Virus record (IMG/VR): IMGVR_UViG_3300009182_000172
Location: 1 to 36,204 of that record
DNA from: a virus
Reading direction: 5' to 3' (one strand)
DNA: 36,204 bases
Position numbers and translations under genes: made by a program. Positions 24,043-31,458 of this stretch are shown piece by piece (within the stretch, counting starts at the first letter, position 1; each line of letters begins with the position of its first letter). The notes below the pieces were generated by a model. The model saw nothing but the letters and a program-made list of their open reading frames with translations. It did not search any database and was not told where the DNA came from.

Positions 24043-27000
24043 TTAAGCTGCTGCTTGTGCAGCTATTGTTCCTGTGTTTTGTATACGTAATGGAATGTAA
24101 ATAAACTCCACTGCCTTAACTGGTTCTATGGCAATATCTACCCATAATTGATTTGCATCAATAGTTGTTGGTGTATTGTTTGAATTGTCGCATACTACCA
24201 AATAATCATATAATCCACGTTTAGCCACTAAATCAAGCATCAAACTGGTGATTGAGTTAGAAATTTCAGTGCGTGTAATAGCATCGTTTGGTTCAAACAA
24301 ATATTGCTTGCCAATAATGTTTAGACGTGAGCGGATGTATGCCACTAATCGTGCTACGTTGATTCTGTCTAAAGCAGTAGCAGTGCCTTGTAGCGTCTTA
24401 TTACCAAAGTTAGTTATACCCACACCAGGAATAAAGGTAATTGGATTAACTTGATGTTGATATAATACATCACGTAGTGACTGACCGACACTTAAGGTTA
24501 CAAATGCTCCTGTAGTGCTGTTTATGTATCCTAGTTGTAACGCATTATCGACTAGACCACGACGTGTGCCGGCAGGTGCTAACCATGGGAAGGCAATTTC
24601 ATCACTGCGAATAATTGTACGAATCATCATGTGACTTGGTGCTGTGACTACAAAATTTCCAGTTAAATCAGTAGTTTGACAGCTTGGGTAAAATGCGCCA
24701 GCATAGCTACTATTGGTTTGTAAGCCATCGCCTGTTGCTAAACCTAATCCACCATTATTAGTAGACCATGTTGCTATGTCGTTTGGACTTAATCGCATCG
24801 GAGTATCAACTACAGAGAACGCAACATCACCGATGTCGTTATTTAATTCTGCCATGTTAGGTGCCAACTCTGGATAACCAGGTACAGCAATTAAATTATA
24901 GACATTTTGTTCTTCGCGAATGTTTGTATTGGTATCAATAGCTGACTTCAACGCTGCCACAATGATTTCACGCTGCGATTGGCGACCCATATACGGAGCG
25001 CCAGTTGCTTTTGTTCCGGTAGCCGATACCCAAGTACTGGTATATTCTTGTAATGACCAGTATGTTGGGCTCGTGTCAGGTTCATAACCTGTATTACTAT
25101 CTATACAAGCATACACTAACCCTGCATATTGTACATATTCGCCAACCATATAAGCTGTGTTTGATGCCCAATCATATGTGGGGAAGCTATTGTTATTGAA
25201 ATAGTTAGACTGATAAGTTTTAACATTATATCCCGAACGACGTGTATTCCATAATAAAATACCATTTGGATACAATTCAGCATTTGGCGCATCTTGATCC
25301 AAGTAATTACTAATCAATAAACTTTCAATGGTAGGTAATGCGTCATTTACTGGATCTGTTGTACCGTTTGATGCCCAACGAGCATCGTTGAAAACAATAC
25401 CATTACTAGTAGTGTAATCAGTATTACTGATTTCAACCCACTGATCTACACCGTTGACATTTTGCCAACGATATAATAAAGGATACAATTCTAAATCACT
25501 GGTATTAACCCATAAGTCACCATACTGTAGTGGGCTTTGAGCTGAGTTAGTTTGTGTGGTAGGAGCAGTAGCTGAAATAATTGGTCCTGCGGCATTGGTC
25601 AACGATAAATTGTAACCGCGAGCATCCATAGTTACATTTTGATAACCTTGCCACACGCCATTGTTAGAAATTAAAATGTCAACTTGAGTAGGATCACTGT
25701 AATACCAATAAGTTCCCGATGCTGGATCTAAGTACGGAGCTGAATTTGCTGCGGTGTATGTAAACAAGGGGCTGCCTACCCAGTTAGATAAAATTAAACC
25801 AGAAGCACTGCCACTTACATAATTTTGTCTAACTAAAGGAGTACTTGTAGTAAACCCAGCTGCTGTAACTGGAGTGCCAGTTACATTAGTTAGAATAATA
25901 TCTCCGCCAGTAGTGTGAGTAAACACAATAGCTCCTGTGCTGGCTACACTGGCACTAACATAAGGAATACCAGCTGAACTAACAGCAGCAATGAAAGCAC
26001 TGGGAGATGTGCCAGTTAATGTAACTGTTGCCGTAGTTAAAGATGCTGTACCAGGCTGTGTAGCTTTGATTGTAAAGCTATTACCACTTACAAATGTTTG
26101 TGTTGTGTTACTACCAGTTACGATAGTTGCGCCAGCAGCGTAGCGGGACAATAATAATAAACCTGCTAGAGAATTATTGTAAGGCGTGCTTTGAGCGTAA
26201 GTTGTATTAACGGCGATATTAGCACCGCCGCCTGATGGATCAAGAGCATAAATCGCAGCAGCATCAGATGCGTATACTAAGCAACTTTGTGGAACAAATG
26301 TTCCTAATGTCGTACTGTATCGTTTAACTACAAGATTAGTTCCAAGATTGACATTAGATGTTTTTTGCCATATCGATCCAGTAGGAGCTCCCCCCATTGG
26401 ACTCGCGCTAAATGTATTCCATTGAGGAACTGTGTAGCTGGGACTAGCTTGATACTGTGGCGCATAGTATGTGCCGGCAGTAAGTCCTAAAGTAGCTAAT
26501 ACTGTGCCTGGCTGGCTACCACCTGATGCTATGGTAATAGTACCTGCGCCAGAAGCAGCAGTGGCATCGCAGTATAAATTCAACGCTCCGCCAACATTGG
26601 CAGCGTGGACGCCAGTAATAGCAGATCCTGTAATCACAGTCACTAAACCAGTGACAGTATTACTGGCGGCAGGAGGAACCGTAATCGTAATTCCGTTTAA
26701 TACAAAAGTATCGCCAGCGGTTAATGTTGTGGGCGTGTTTGTACCTTGTACCGTTGCCCATGCTGTTTGCCAGCTCGTGCTGCCAACTTGTACCCATGTG
26801 TTATATAAACTACTGATAGCAGTATCGGGAGTTTGTGTACTTGTTGGACCGCCACGTTTTAAGTAAAGTGGGTTAGCTGTATATGTAGCAGTTATCGCAT
26901 AATTGCCAATACTGCCATATGACTGTAGTGGTACTGAAGAACTAGTAATCAAATATTGACTGTCAGTTATAACCAACGGAAGTTGATTAGTAAATTGACC

Positions 27001-27465
27001 AGTAGTTTGATTCCACTGGAACACTCCCCATGCGGTATCATTAGTATCTAACCAGAAACTTCCGCTGGTTGGGCTTCCAGTTGGACGATTTAACGTAGCA
27101 GTAAGAGCTGCTAGATCAATATTGGCTCGCAATACATAGCATTGATTAGTTACACCCAGTGCCGAGTACGCTGCTAATAAGCCATATTCATTAAGCTCAT
27201 AACCGTTGATAGGCGTACCATTTGTTGTTTGATAAAAGAATGGCACTCCATAATTGGCCGACAGAGAACGTTGGCTAGTAGCCAAGAATAACTTGTCAGC
27301 ATTTACAGCTAATGTGCCAGGAGCAATACCTGTGCCATCGCCGGATACTTTATTTGACGCAGTAGCCAAAACTACTAACGGAACTGAATTGGTTGCGGCA
27401 GGTAGATAGTTACTTTGGTCAACTACTGTAACTTGTACGCCGGGAGATACTAGTGTGCTAGCCAT
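24043..27465 (-). CDS. 18: Tail sheath protein gp18, enlarged
   Basis: 1140 residues against 659 in T4. The N-terminus (SPGVQVTVVDQSNYLPAATN, then SVPLVVLATAS) and the C-terminal third (RSDEIAFPWLAPAGTRRGLV, ITFIPGVGITNFGNKTLQ, and the handshake domain ending in VDIAIEPVKAVEFIYIPLRI) are typical T4 sheath. The middle (~residues 130-700) holds inserted beta-rich domains. Two related blocks are seen (DTFVLNGITITV and NSFTIKATQPGT), plus several GSxW/GDLW-type repeats (GSFWLDT, GSIWQKT, GDLWVNT). Insertions in this family lie on the outer surface of the sheath. A CTAAATA promoter and AAGGA site precede it. Confidence 0.93.
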   Translation of the reverse strand: MASTLVSPGVQVTVVDQSNYLPAATNSVPLVVLATASNKVSGDGTGIAPGTLAVNADKLFLATSQRSLSANYGVPFFYQTTNGTPINGYELNEYGLLAAYSALGVTNQCYVLRANIDLAALTATLNRPTGSPTSGSFWLDTNDTAWGVFQWNQTTGQFTNQLPLVITDSQYLITSSSVPLQSYGSIGNYAITATYTANPLYLKRGGPTSTQTPDTAISSLYNTWVQVGSTSWQTAWATVQGTNTPTTLTAGDTFVLNGITITVPPAASNTVTGLVTVITGSAITGVHAANVGGALNLYCDATAASGAGTITIASGGSQPGTVLATLGLTAGTYYAPQYQASPSYTVPQWNTFSASPMGGAPTGSIWQKTSNVNLGTNLVVKRYSTTLGTFVPQSCLVYASDAAAIYALDPSGGGANIAVNTTYAQSTPYNNSLAGLLLLSRYAAGATIVTGSNTTQTFVSGNSFTIKATQPGTASLTTATVTLTGTSPSAFIAAVSSAGIPYVSASVASTGAIVFTHTTGGDIILTNVTGTPVTAAGFTTSTPLVRQNYVSGSASGLILSNWVGSPLFTYTAANSAPYLDPASGTYWYYSDPTQVDILISNNGVWQGYQNVTMDARGYNLSLTNAAGPIISATAPTTQTNSAQSPLQYGDLWVNTSDLELYPLLYRWQNVNGVDQWVEISNTDYTTSNGIVFNDARWASNGTTDPVNDALPTIESLLISNYLDQDAPNAELYPNGILLWNTRRSGYNVKTYQSNYFNNNSFPTYDWASNTAYMVGEYVQYAGLVYACIDSNTGYEPDTSPTYWSLQEYTSTWVSATGTKATGAPYMGRQSQREIIVAALKSAIDTNTNIREEQNVYNLIAVPGYPELAPNMAELNNDIGDVAFSVVDTPMRLSPNDIATWSTNNGGLGLATGDGLQTNSSYAGAFYPSCQTTDLTGNFVVTAPSHMMIRTIIRSDEIAFPWLAPAGTRRGLVDNALQLGYINSTTGAFVTLSVGQSLRDVLYQHQVNPITFIPGVGITNFGNKTLQGTATALDRINVARLVAYIRSRLNIIGKQYLFEPNDAITRTEISNSITSLMLDLVAKRGLYDYLVVCDNSNNTPTTIDANQLWVDIAIEPVKAVEFIYIPLRIQNTGTIAAQAAA

Positions 27466-27490
27466 GGTTTAATCCTTTTTCTATTAATTA

Positions 27491-27497
27491 TATTTAG
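27491..27497 (-). promoter_or_regulatory. Late-type promoter motif CTAAATA upstream of gp18
   Basis: CTAAATA 25 bases before the ATG at 27465, with AAAGGATT between. Confidence 0.55.
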
Positions 27498-27548
27498 TCC
27501 ATTCACACAAAAATTGGTTTTATGCGGTACCTTACCGTAAGGTTTAGG

Positions 27549-27555
27549 GTAAATA
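27549..27555 (+). promoter_or_regulatory. Late-type promoter motif GTAAATA for the HNH gene
   Basis: Plus-strand GTAAATA 23 bases before the ATG at 27579, divergent from the gp18 promoter. TAGGA precedes the start. Confidence 0.4.
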
Positions 27556-27578
27556 TATGTATCTATTAGGATTAAGTC

Positions 27579-27926
27579 ATGGATCGCCCGCTGTGTCTAA
27601 ACTGTAAACAACGCTTTCGAGCTGTGAATTGCCATCGTAACGGCAAGATTTATTATCGAAAAATGTGTGAAAACTGCCTTAAACGGCGTAAGAAAATTAA
27701 ACCTGCTGTGCCAAAATGGACTGAAACTGGATATCAAAAAAAACCCGCATGTGATAGATGCGGGTTTAGAAGTAAGTATGCTGCTCAGCTACTAGTTTAT
27801 CATATAGACGGCAATATGAACAATACAGCCCCAAAAAATCTTAGAACTATTTGTCAAAACTGCGTTATAGAAGTTACAAAGTTGGATTTACCGTGGCGTG
27901 CCGGAGATCTTGAACCAGATCGCTGA
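27579..27926 (+). CDS. HNH-type endonuclease with zinc knuckles
   Basis: A 115-residue basic protein with four Cys pairs of the CxxC kind (CLNC, CENC, CDRC, CQNC) and VYHIDGNMNNTAPKNLRTIC, the HNH core (His, Asn, Asn). Such small HNH proteins in T4-like phages are mostly homing endonucleases. It is the only plus-strand gene in a long minus-strand stretch and its 3' end overlaps that of the dNMP kinase gene by 53 bases, as expected of an inserted selfish gene. It also carries, antisense, the terminator of the kinase operon. Confidence 0.8.
   Translation: MDRPLCLNCKQRFRAVNCHRNGKIYYRKMCENCLKRRKKIKPAVPKWTETGYQKKPACDRCGFRSKYAAQLLVYHIDGNMNNTAPKNLRTICQNCVIEVTKLDLPWRAGDLEPDR
27736..27767 (-). terminator. 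Strong rho-independent terminator inside the HNH gene (antisense)
   Basis: On the minus strand: a 10-bp perfect stem AAACCCGCAT/ATGCGGGTTT with a 7-base loop and a run of eight T. It lies 107 bases after the stop of the dNMP kinase gene and ends its operon before gp18. Confidence 0.85.
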
Positions 27927-28542
27927 TCTGTTGATAAAGTTGATCTAAGCCATCGGCGTTATTATCTATAATTTTATCAAATTCCGTACCAGCCCAAGCA
28001 GTTTCGCTAGTGTGAATGTTGGCTTTTTCTAAGTTATGTTTACTTAATGCCCAGGTAATATTGTCGTTGGGTCCTTGATTTACACTAATGGCCCACTTAA
28101 ACCATTCGGGTTCAGGTCCACGAATAACACGAATAACTGTGCCACCGGCATTTTTAATAGCAGCAATTTCGTTGGGAAATCTAACATCTGAAATTACGAT
28201 GTCATCTTGTGTTTTACGTAGTTTATTTTCTAAGGCAGCAATCCAAATATCATCGTGGAAATTGCGCCGACAAACTTCTGTTCCCCAATATTGTAACACC
28301 CAACGCGGCGTTAAATTGGGAATATCAAAACGTTCTGACCACCATGGGTCTACCTGTTCGCGCCATTCTCTGCTTTCGCGGGTCCTGCCTTCTAACATGT
28401 CTCGAGGCCAACCAAACACCATAGCAACAGCATCTTTCAAACTATTAGCAAAACTTTCTCTGCGGAATTGATGTATATTCTGTAAGTAATCTGCTATAGT
28501 GTCCTTGCCGCTGCCTATTAGGCCAGAAATTCCAATAATCAT
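27874..28542 (-). CDS. 1: Deoxynucleoside monophosphate kinase (gp1-like)
   Basis: A 222-residue P-loop kinase (T4 gp1: 241). P-loop GLIGSGKDT at residues 7-15, then SFANSLKDAVAMVFGWPRDM, RWVLQYWGTEVCR and VISDVRFPNEI, the usual blocks of phage dNMP kinases. It phosphorylates dNMPs released from host DNA to dNDPs for phage replication. It follows the exonuclease gene closely, and the pair makes sense: one frees dNMPs, the other recycles them. Confidence 0.88.
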   Translation of the reverse strand: MIIGISGLIGSGKDTIADYLQNIHQFRRESFANSLKDAVAMVFGWPRDMLEGRTRESREWREQVDPWWSERFDIPNLTPRWVLQYWGTEVCRRNFHDDIWIAALENKLRKTQDDIVISDVRFPNEIAAIKNAGGTVIRVIRGPEPEWFKWAISVNQGPNDNITWALSKHNLEKANIHTSETAWAGTEFDKIIDNNADGLDQLYQQISDLVQDLRHATVNPTL

Positions 28543-28551
28543 ATATGTTCC

Positions 28552-29073
28552 TTATCTAATCGATGTAATGCTCAACTGTTTTAACGTCAGTTGAACTAGA
28601 TCAATCTGTCGTCTACAGTCTTCTAATGCGTGATGGCTAGCTGGAGGTTTGGGGCAATCTGTCCACATTGACATCAAAGTGCGACTATCACGTATCTTAT
28701 AATATTGCCACGGTTGCTTGTGACTACGACTACGATAAGCGTGTTCTAGAATATTGATGTCGAATGTCGGCCCTTGTGCCCATATTAAATCATGCTGCCA
28801 TGCTAAACGGTATAAGTCATCAAGTGCTGTGTCTAAATCTACACGATCTGCTTCGTTGAAAGCTTCAGCTTGTGCCTCAGGTTGTGTGGCCCACCATTTG
28901 ATAGTTTCTTCATTTATCGCACGATCTTCTTGACTTTCTATAGTAATACGAGCATAATAATGCCTATCTAAATAACCGTGCCCAAAAGGATCAAAACTCT
29001 GTGCTGCTATAGTCAGTATAAGAGCGTCTGGAGTTGTGGCAAGAGTTTCTATATCTATCATTAAGTTGGACAT
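28552..29073 (-). CDS. dexA: DexA-like 3'-5' exonuclease (DEDDh fold)
   Basis: A 173-residue RNase H-fold exonuclease. MIDIET (Asp7, Glu9), FDINILE (second acidic motif) and HHALEDC (His and Asp of DEDDh) are in order. T4 DexA (227 residues) degrades single-stranded DNA from the 3' end. The start is fixed by a promoter whose -10 (TACAAT) ends 6 bases before the ATG, with no Shine-Dalgarno. Operon with the dNMP kinase. Confidence 0.85.
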   Translation of the reverse strand: MSNLMIDIETLATTPDALILTIAAQSFDPFGHGYLDRHYYARITIESQEDRAINEETIKWWATQPEAQAEAFNEADRVDLDTALDDLYRLAWQHDLIWAQGPTFDINILEHAYRSRSHKQPWQYYKIRDSRTLMSMWTDCPKPPASHHALEDCRRQIDLVQLTLKQLSITSIR

Positions 29074-29079
29074 AGAGCT

Positions 29080-29108
29080 ATTGTAGCATTATGTCCAACA
29101 GATTACAA
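29080..29108 (-). promoter_or_regulatory. Sigma70-type promoter of the exonuclease gene, 6 nt from its ATG
   Basis: -35 TTGTAA (29103-29108), 17 bases, -10 TACAAT (29080-29085), 6 bases, ATG at 29073. Confidence 0.55.
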
Positions 29109-29140
29109 GAAAAACTTTACCGTATAAGTTGTTGAATTTA

Positions 29141-29911
29141 CTAGCCAATAACAAATGTTATGGGTTGTGAACCATCGACATAATTTTTAAGATCAAGAAG
29201 ACATTGAGCCATTAGTTCTTTAGCATCTGCTTTCATTGCTGCGCCGTTTAGACTAGTTCCGCCCTGTGGTCCGTTGATAGTGGCGAATTTTTCACGGGCA
29301 TCACCGATAATCAATTTACAGTTAGCGTACATATAGTTTTTAATCCACTGCTGTATCTGAAAATCTGACAGTAGATTAACTTCAGGTTTTAGATTGTATG
29401 TCCAGAGCAAAACTTCTTCGCCTGTGCCTTTTGGATCACGTATTAACTGTAATTTTTTAGTCACTTGATTCCATGTAAAGTTCATGTAAGCACCAAACAT
29501 ACGTCCAGCTAATTTTACGTACTGACTATAAAAATCATAAGTTGCTAATCCACCCGACACATTAAAGTTCATCAAATAAACGTTGAGTGTGGCTTGGCTA
29601 AAAGGATCAAAATTTGAAGCATATGGGCCAGTTGAATCTCCAAACGTTCTGCGGAAAATCTGTCTAACTTGGATGATTTCCTGTGGCAAATCGTAGATGT
29701 TTACGTTTTGAACTAGCTCCATGAAGATATAACTTTCTTCATAGGCATTAGCAGCTCGCTGACGATAGGTGCCTATAGTATTACGATAAGCAGATTCATA
29801 ATGGCTGGCATCTAATTCAATGTCAATGATATCATCTGCTAATTGTAATCGTACATACTCAATGAGATTTTGCTTCAATGTTTCAAGCGTGGATTGTGAT
29901 TCTAAAGTCAT
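29141..29911 (-). CDS. 13: Neck protein gp13
   Basis: A 256-residue protein with the T4-type gp13 layout: an N-terminal helical part (LIEYVRLQLADDIIDIELDA), NIYDLPQEIIQVRQIFR, and a C-terminal block ending SQPITFVIG. gp13 closes the portal vertex after packaging and, with gp14, makes the tail attachment site. The ribosome-binding site lies in a hairpin loop, and an ATAAATA promoter overlaps the hairpin base. Confidence 0.75.
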   Translation of the reverse strand: MTLESQSTLETLKQNLIEYVRLQLADDIIDIELDASHYESAYRNTIGTYRQRAANAYEESYIFMELVQNVNIYDLPQEIIQVRQIFRRTFGDSTGPYASNFDPFSQATLNVYLMNFNVSGGLATYDFYSQYVKLAGRMFGAYMNFTWNQVTKKLQLIRDPKGTGEEVLLWTYNLKPEVNLLSDFQIQQWIKNYMYANCKLIIGDAREKFATINGPQGGTSLNGAAMKADAKELMAQCLLDLKNYVDGSQPITFVIG

Positions 29912-29936
29912 AATAGGGAATATCTCCTTCCCTATT
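29912..29936 (-). promoter_or_regulatory. Hairpin carrying the gp13 ribosome-binding site in its loop
   Basis: Minus strand: perfect 9-bp stem AATAGGGAA/TTCCCTATT, loop GGAGATA holding the GGAG, stem base touching the ATG. The linear GGAG-ATG distance is 12 bases; folding would shorten it. Confidence 0.6.
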
Positions 29937-29942
29937 ATTTAT
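29936..29942 (-). promoter_or_regulatory. Late-type promoter motif ATAAATA upstream of gp13
   Basis: ATAAATA immediately 5' of the ribosome-binding hairpin. The transcript would start close to or within the 5' arm of the hairpin. Confidence 0.55.
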
Positions 29943-29945
29943 GCA

Positions 29946-31091
29946 TTACCAGGCTTTGAGAATGATTAGATCAGGATTGCTGCGACCGTTAAATGGACTT
30001 TCCGCGGACTTAATGCTGGCAAATTCTTTGCGAGCCGCTGGTTTACCCACAGTCATAATTGCTTTTAACTGTGTTTCTGGTTTGCGCAGAGTTTTTTGTA
30101 CTGTGGTAACTTTGTCAAATGATATAATGCTAGTACCTTTAATGGTAAACCTCACGGCGTATTCATCTGCCACCACGTGTATAAGTTTGCGTGTTTTTGT
30201 GTTGTAAAGCCATGCTTCGCTGGCTTCTACTAGTTTTACTGGTGATTCTGATTTAAGCTCGAGGTCTTTAAACTCCTTGAGATAACGGAATTTAGCTGAT
30301 AACTTTTCCGGACTTACTGCTTTTCTAGCACGGGGCTTACGCTCAGTCTTTTTCAATTGAGCATAAGATTCGCAATCACCGATAACAAGCTCGCAGAATT
30401 TTACGCAATTTTTAAGTTGAACTTTGGTCAAATGACTATAACCTTCAACTAGTTGCGGATCTTTGCCCGCCAAAACTTCGTTAAATTCTTGCAAACGTAA
30501 ACGCCAAACTGCCGTGATATTGCCAATCATCTGTGGCACAATATTCATGCTGCGTAATAGTGCCATAGGTTTGAAATCAGCGGACATTTTTGTTTCAGCT
30601 ACGATAAAATTGTCAAACAATCCTTCGAGTTCGCCGGCACATTCATTGGCTTTTTCTCGTAAATGATCTTGAATAGTTAATTTAGCCTGTGCTTGATCAG
30701 CAACTGTGGTGTTAGATTTAGCTGCTGATTGTTTAGAATTAACTAACTTGGTGATTTCATCTTCGACTAGAGATCGCTCATAATCATTTAAAATTAGTCC
30801 TATTAAACTCATACGACAAACCCAGCCAATAGTTATGCGTATTTGATTATCCGGGATAGCGCGGATTATTTTAGCCTCTTGACTTCTATCAGCATAGTCT
30901 AGATAAGTAGCAATCATATCTTTAGCGTCTTTTCTGCCATAAAATTGATTGTACCAATTAAAAGCTCTAGAGATAGTTGAGATTCTAAATCCTTCCGCAG
31001 GTTGCTCTACCCATTCAGGTTCAGCACCCATATAAGTAGTATCTGCTGCGCTGGGTTTTAGACGTTTGATAGTGTTGAGTTTTTTAATCAT
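29946..31091 (-). CDS. Hypothetical protein, probably an early gene (381 aa)
   Basis: A basic, mostly helical protein of unknown function with KLNTIKRLKPSAAD at the start and a KKTERKPRARKAV basic linker near the middle; the C-terminal ~120 residues look beta-rich. I chose the ATG at 31091 because a TTGACT-17-TATACT promoter ends 6 bases before it and lies inside the longer frame that starts at 31130. The gene lies between gp13 and a small helical gene. A DNA-binding or packaged role is possible. Confidence 0.6.
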   Translation of the reverse strand: MIKKLNTIKRLKPSAADTTYMGAEPEWVEQPAEGFRISTISRAFNWYNQFYGRKDAKDMIATYLDYADRSQEAKIIRAIPDNQIRITIGWVCRMSLIGLILNDYERSLVEDEITKLVNSKQSAAKSNTTVADQAQAKLTIQDHLREKANECAGELEGLFDNFIVAETKMSADFKPMALLRSMNIVPQMIGNITAVWRLRLQEFNEVLAGKDPQLVEGYSHLTKVQLKNCVKFCELVIGDCESYAQLKKTERKPRARKAVSPEKLSAKFRYLKEFKDLELKSESPVKLVEASEAWLYNTKTRKLIHVVADEYAVRFTIKGTSIISFDKVTTVQKTLRKPETQLKAIMTVGKPAARKEFASIKSAESPFNGRSNPDLIILKAW

Positions 31092-31097
31092 ATTCGT

Positions 31098-31126
31098 AGT
31101 ATATAGGAGTGTTAGAGGAAAGTCAA
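31098..31126 (-). promoter_or_regulatory. Near-consensus sigma70 promoter, 6 nt from an ATG
   Basis: -35 TTGACT (31121-31126, overlapping the stop of the preceding gene), 17 bases, -10 TATACT (31098-31103), 6 bases, ATG at 31091. Confidence 0.7.
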
Positions 31127-31377
31127 CCAAGTAATAATGCTAGTGTAATATGTTGTTCTAAATTGTCTAGTAAATCTGTTACTTTCTGTGTTAACTCCGC
31201 AAATTTGATAGTAGTACGTTGTATACGCCTACATACTACTAACTCCTTGTCTATTTCTGTAAAAGCAGAGTCTATAGTTGCTAGCATTTTACTTAAATCG
31301 CGACGAACCTGCTTGTTTTTTACCTTTAATATTTGATTTTCTGCGTTGGTTATACGCTCAGTAAGTTCTGTTAGCAT
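31123..31377 (-). CDS. Small helical (coiled-coil) hypothetical protein
   Basis: 84 residues from the ATG at 31377; nearly all helix with heptad-like Leu/Ile spacing (LTERITNAENQILKVKNKQV and on). The longer frame from 31416 would read through a perfect promoter, so the shorter start is preferred. Unknown function; early gene by its promoter. Confidence 0.6.
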   Translation of the reverse strand: MLTELTERITNAENQILKVKNKQVRRDLSKMLATIDSAFTEIDKELVVCRRIQRTTIKFAELTQKVTDLLDNLEQHITLALLLG

Positions 31378-31383
31378 GTCAGT

Positions 31384-31412
31384 ATTATACACGATTTGGT
31401 ATTTACTGTCAA
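31384..31412 (-). promoter_or_regulatory. Perfect consensus sigma70 promoter, 6 nt from an ATG
   Basis: -35 TTGACA (31407-31412), 17 bases, -10 TATAAT (31384-31389), 6 bases, ATG at 31377. Divergent from the late promoter at 31424-31430. Confidence 0.8.
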
Positions 31413-31423
31413 CCAAAAAAGGG

Positions 31424-31430
31424 CTAAATA
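31424..31430 (+). promoter_or_regulatory. Late-type promoter motif CTAAATA of the plus-strand virion operon
   Basis: CTAAATA 25 bases before the proposed ATT start at 31456. Confidence 0.6.
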
Positions 31431-31443
31431 CGTATAGAATAAC

Positions 31444-31458
31444 GGGAGAAACAAAATT
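31444..31458 (+). promoter_or_regulatory. Ribosome-binding site and ATT start codon
   Basis: GGGAGA (31444-31449), 6 bases, ATT (31456-31458). It decides the start of the following gene; no ATG, GTG or TTG exists in that frame between the upstream stop (31435) and the ATG at 31570. Confidence 0.6.

Noticed and set aside
26471-26866. 131-codon plus-strand ORF rich in Val/Pro
   Set aside because: Mirror of the Thr/Gly-rich part of the sheath gene; base composition explains it.
31129-31416. Longer start codons at 31130 and 31416 for the two small minus-strand genes
   Set aside because: The extra codons would run through strong promoter sequences; the inner ATGs fit the promoter spacing.
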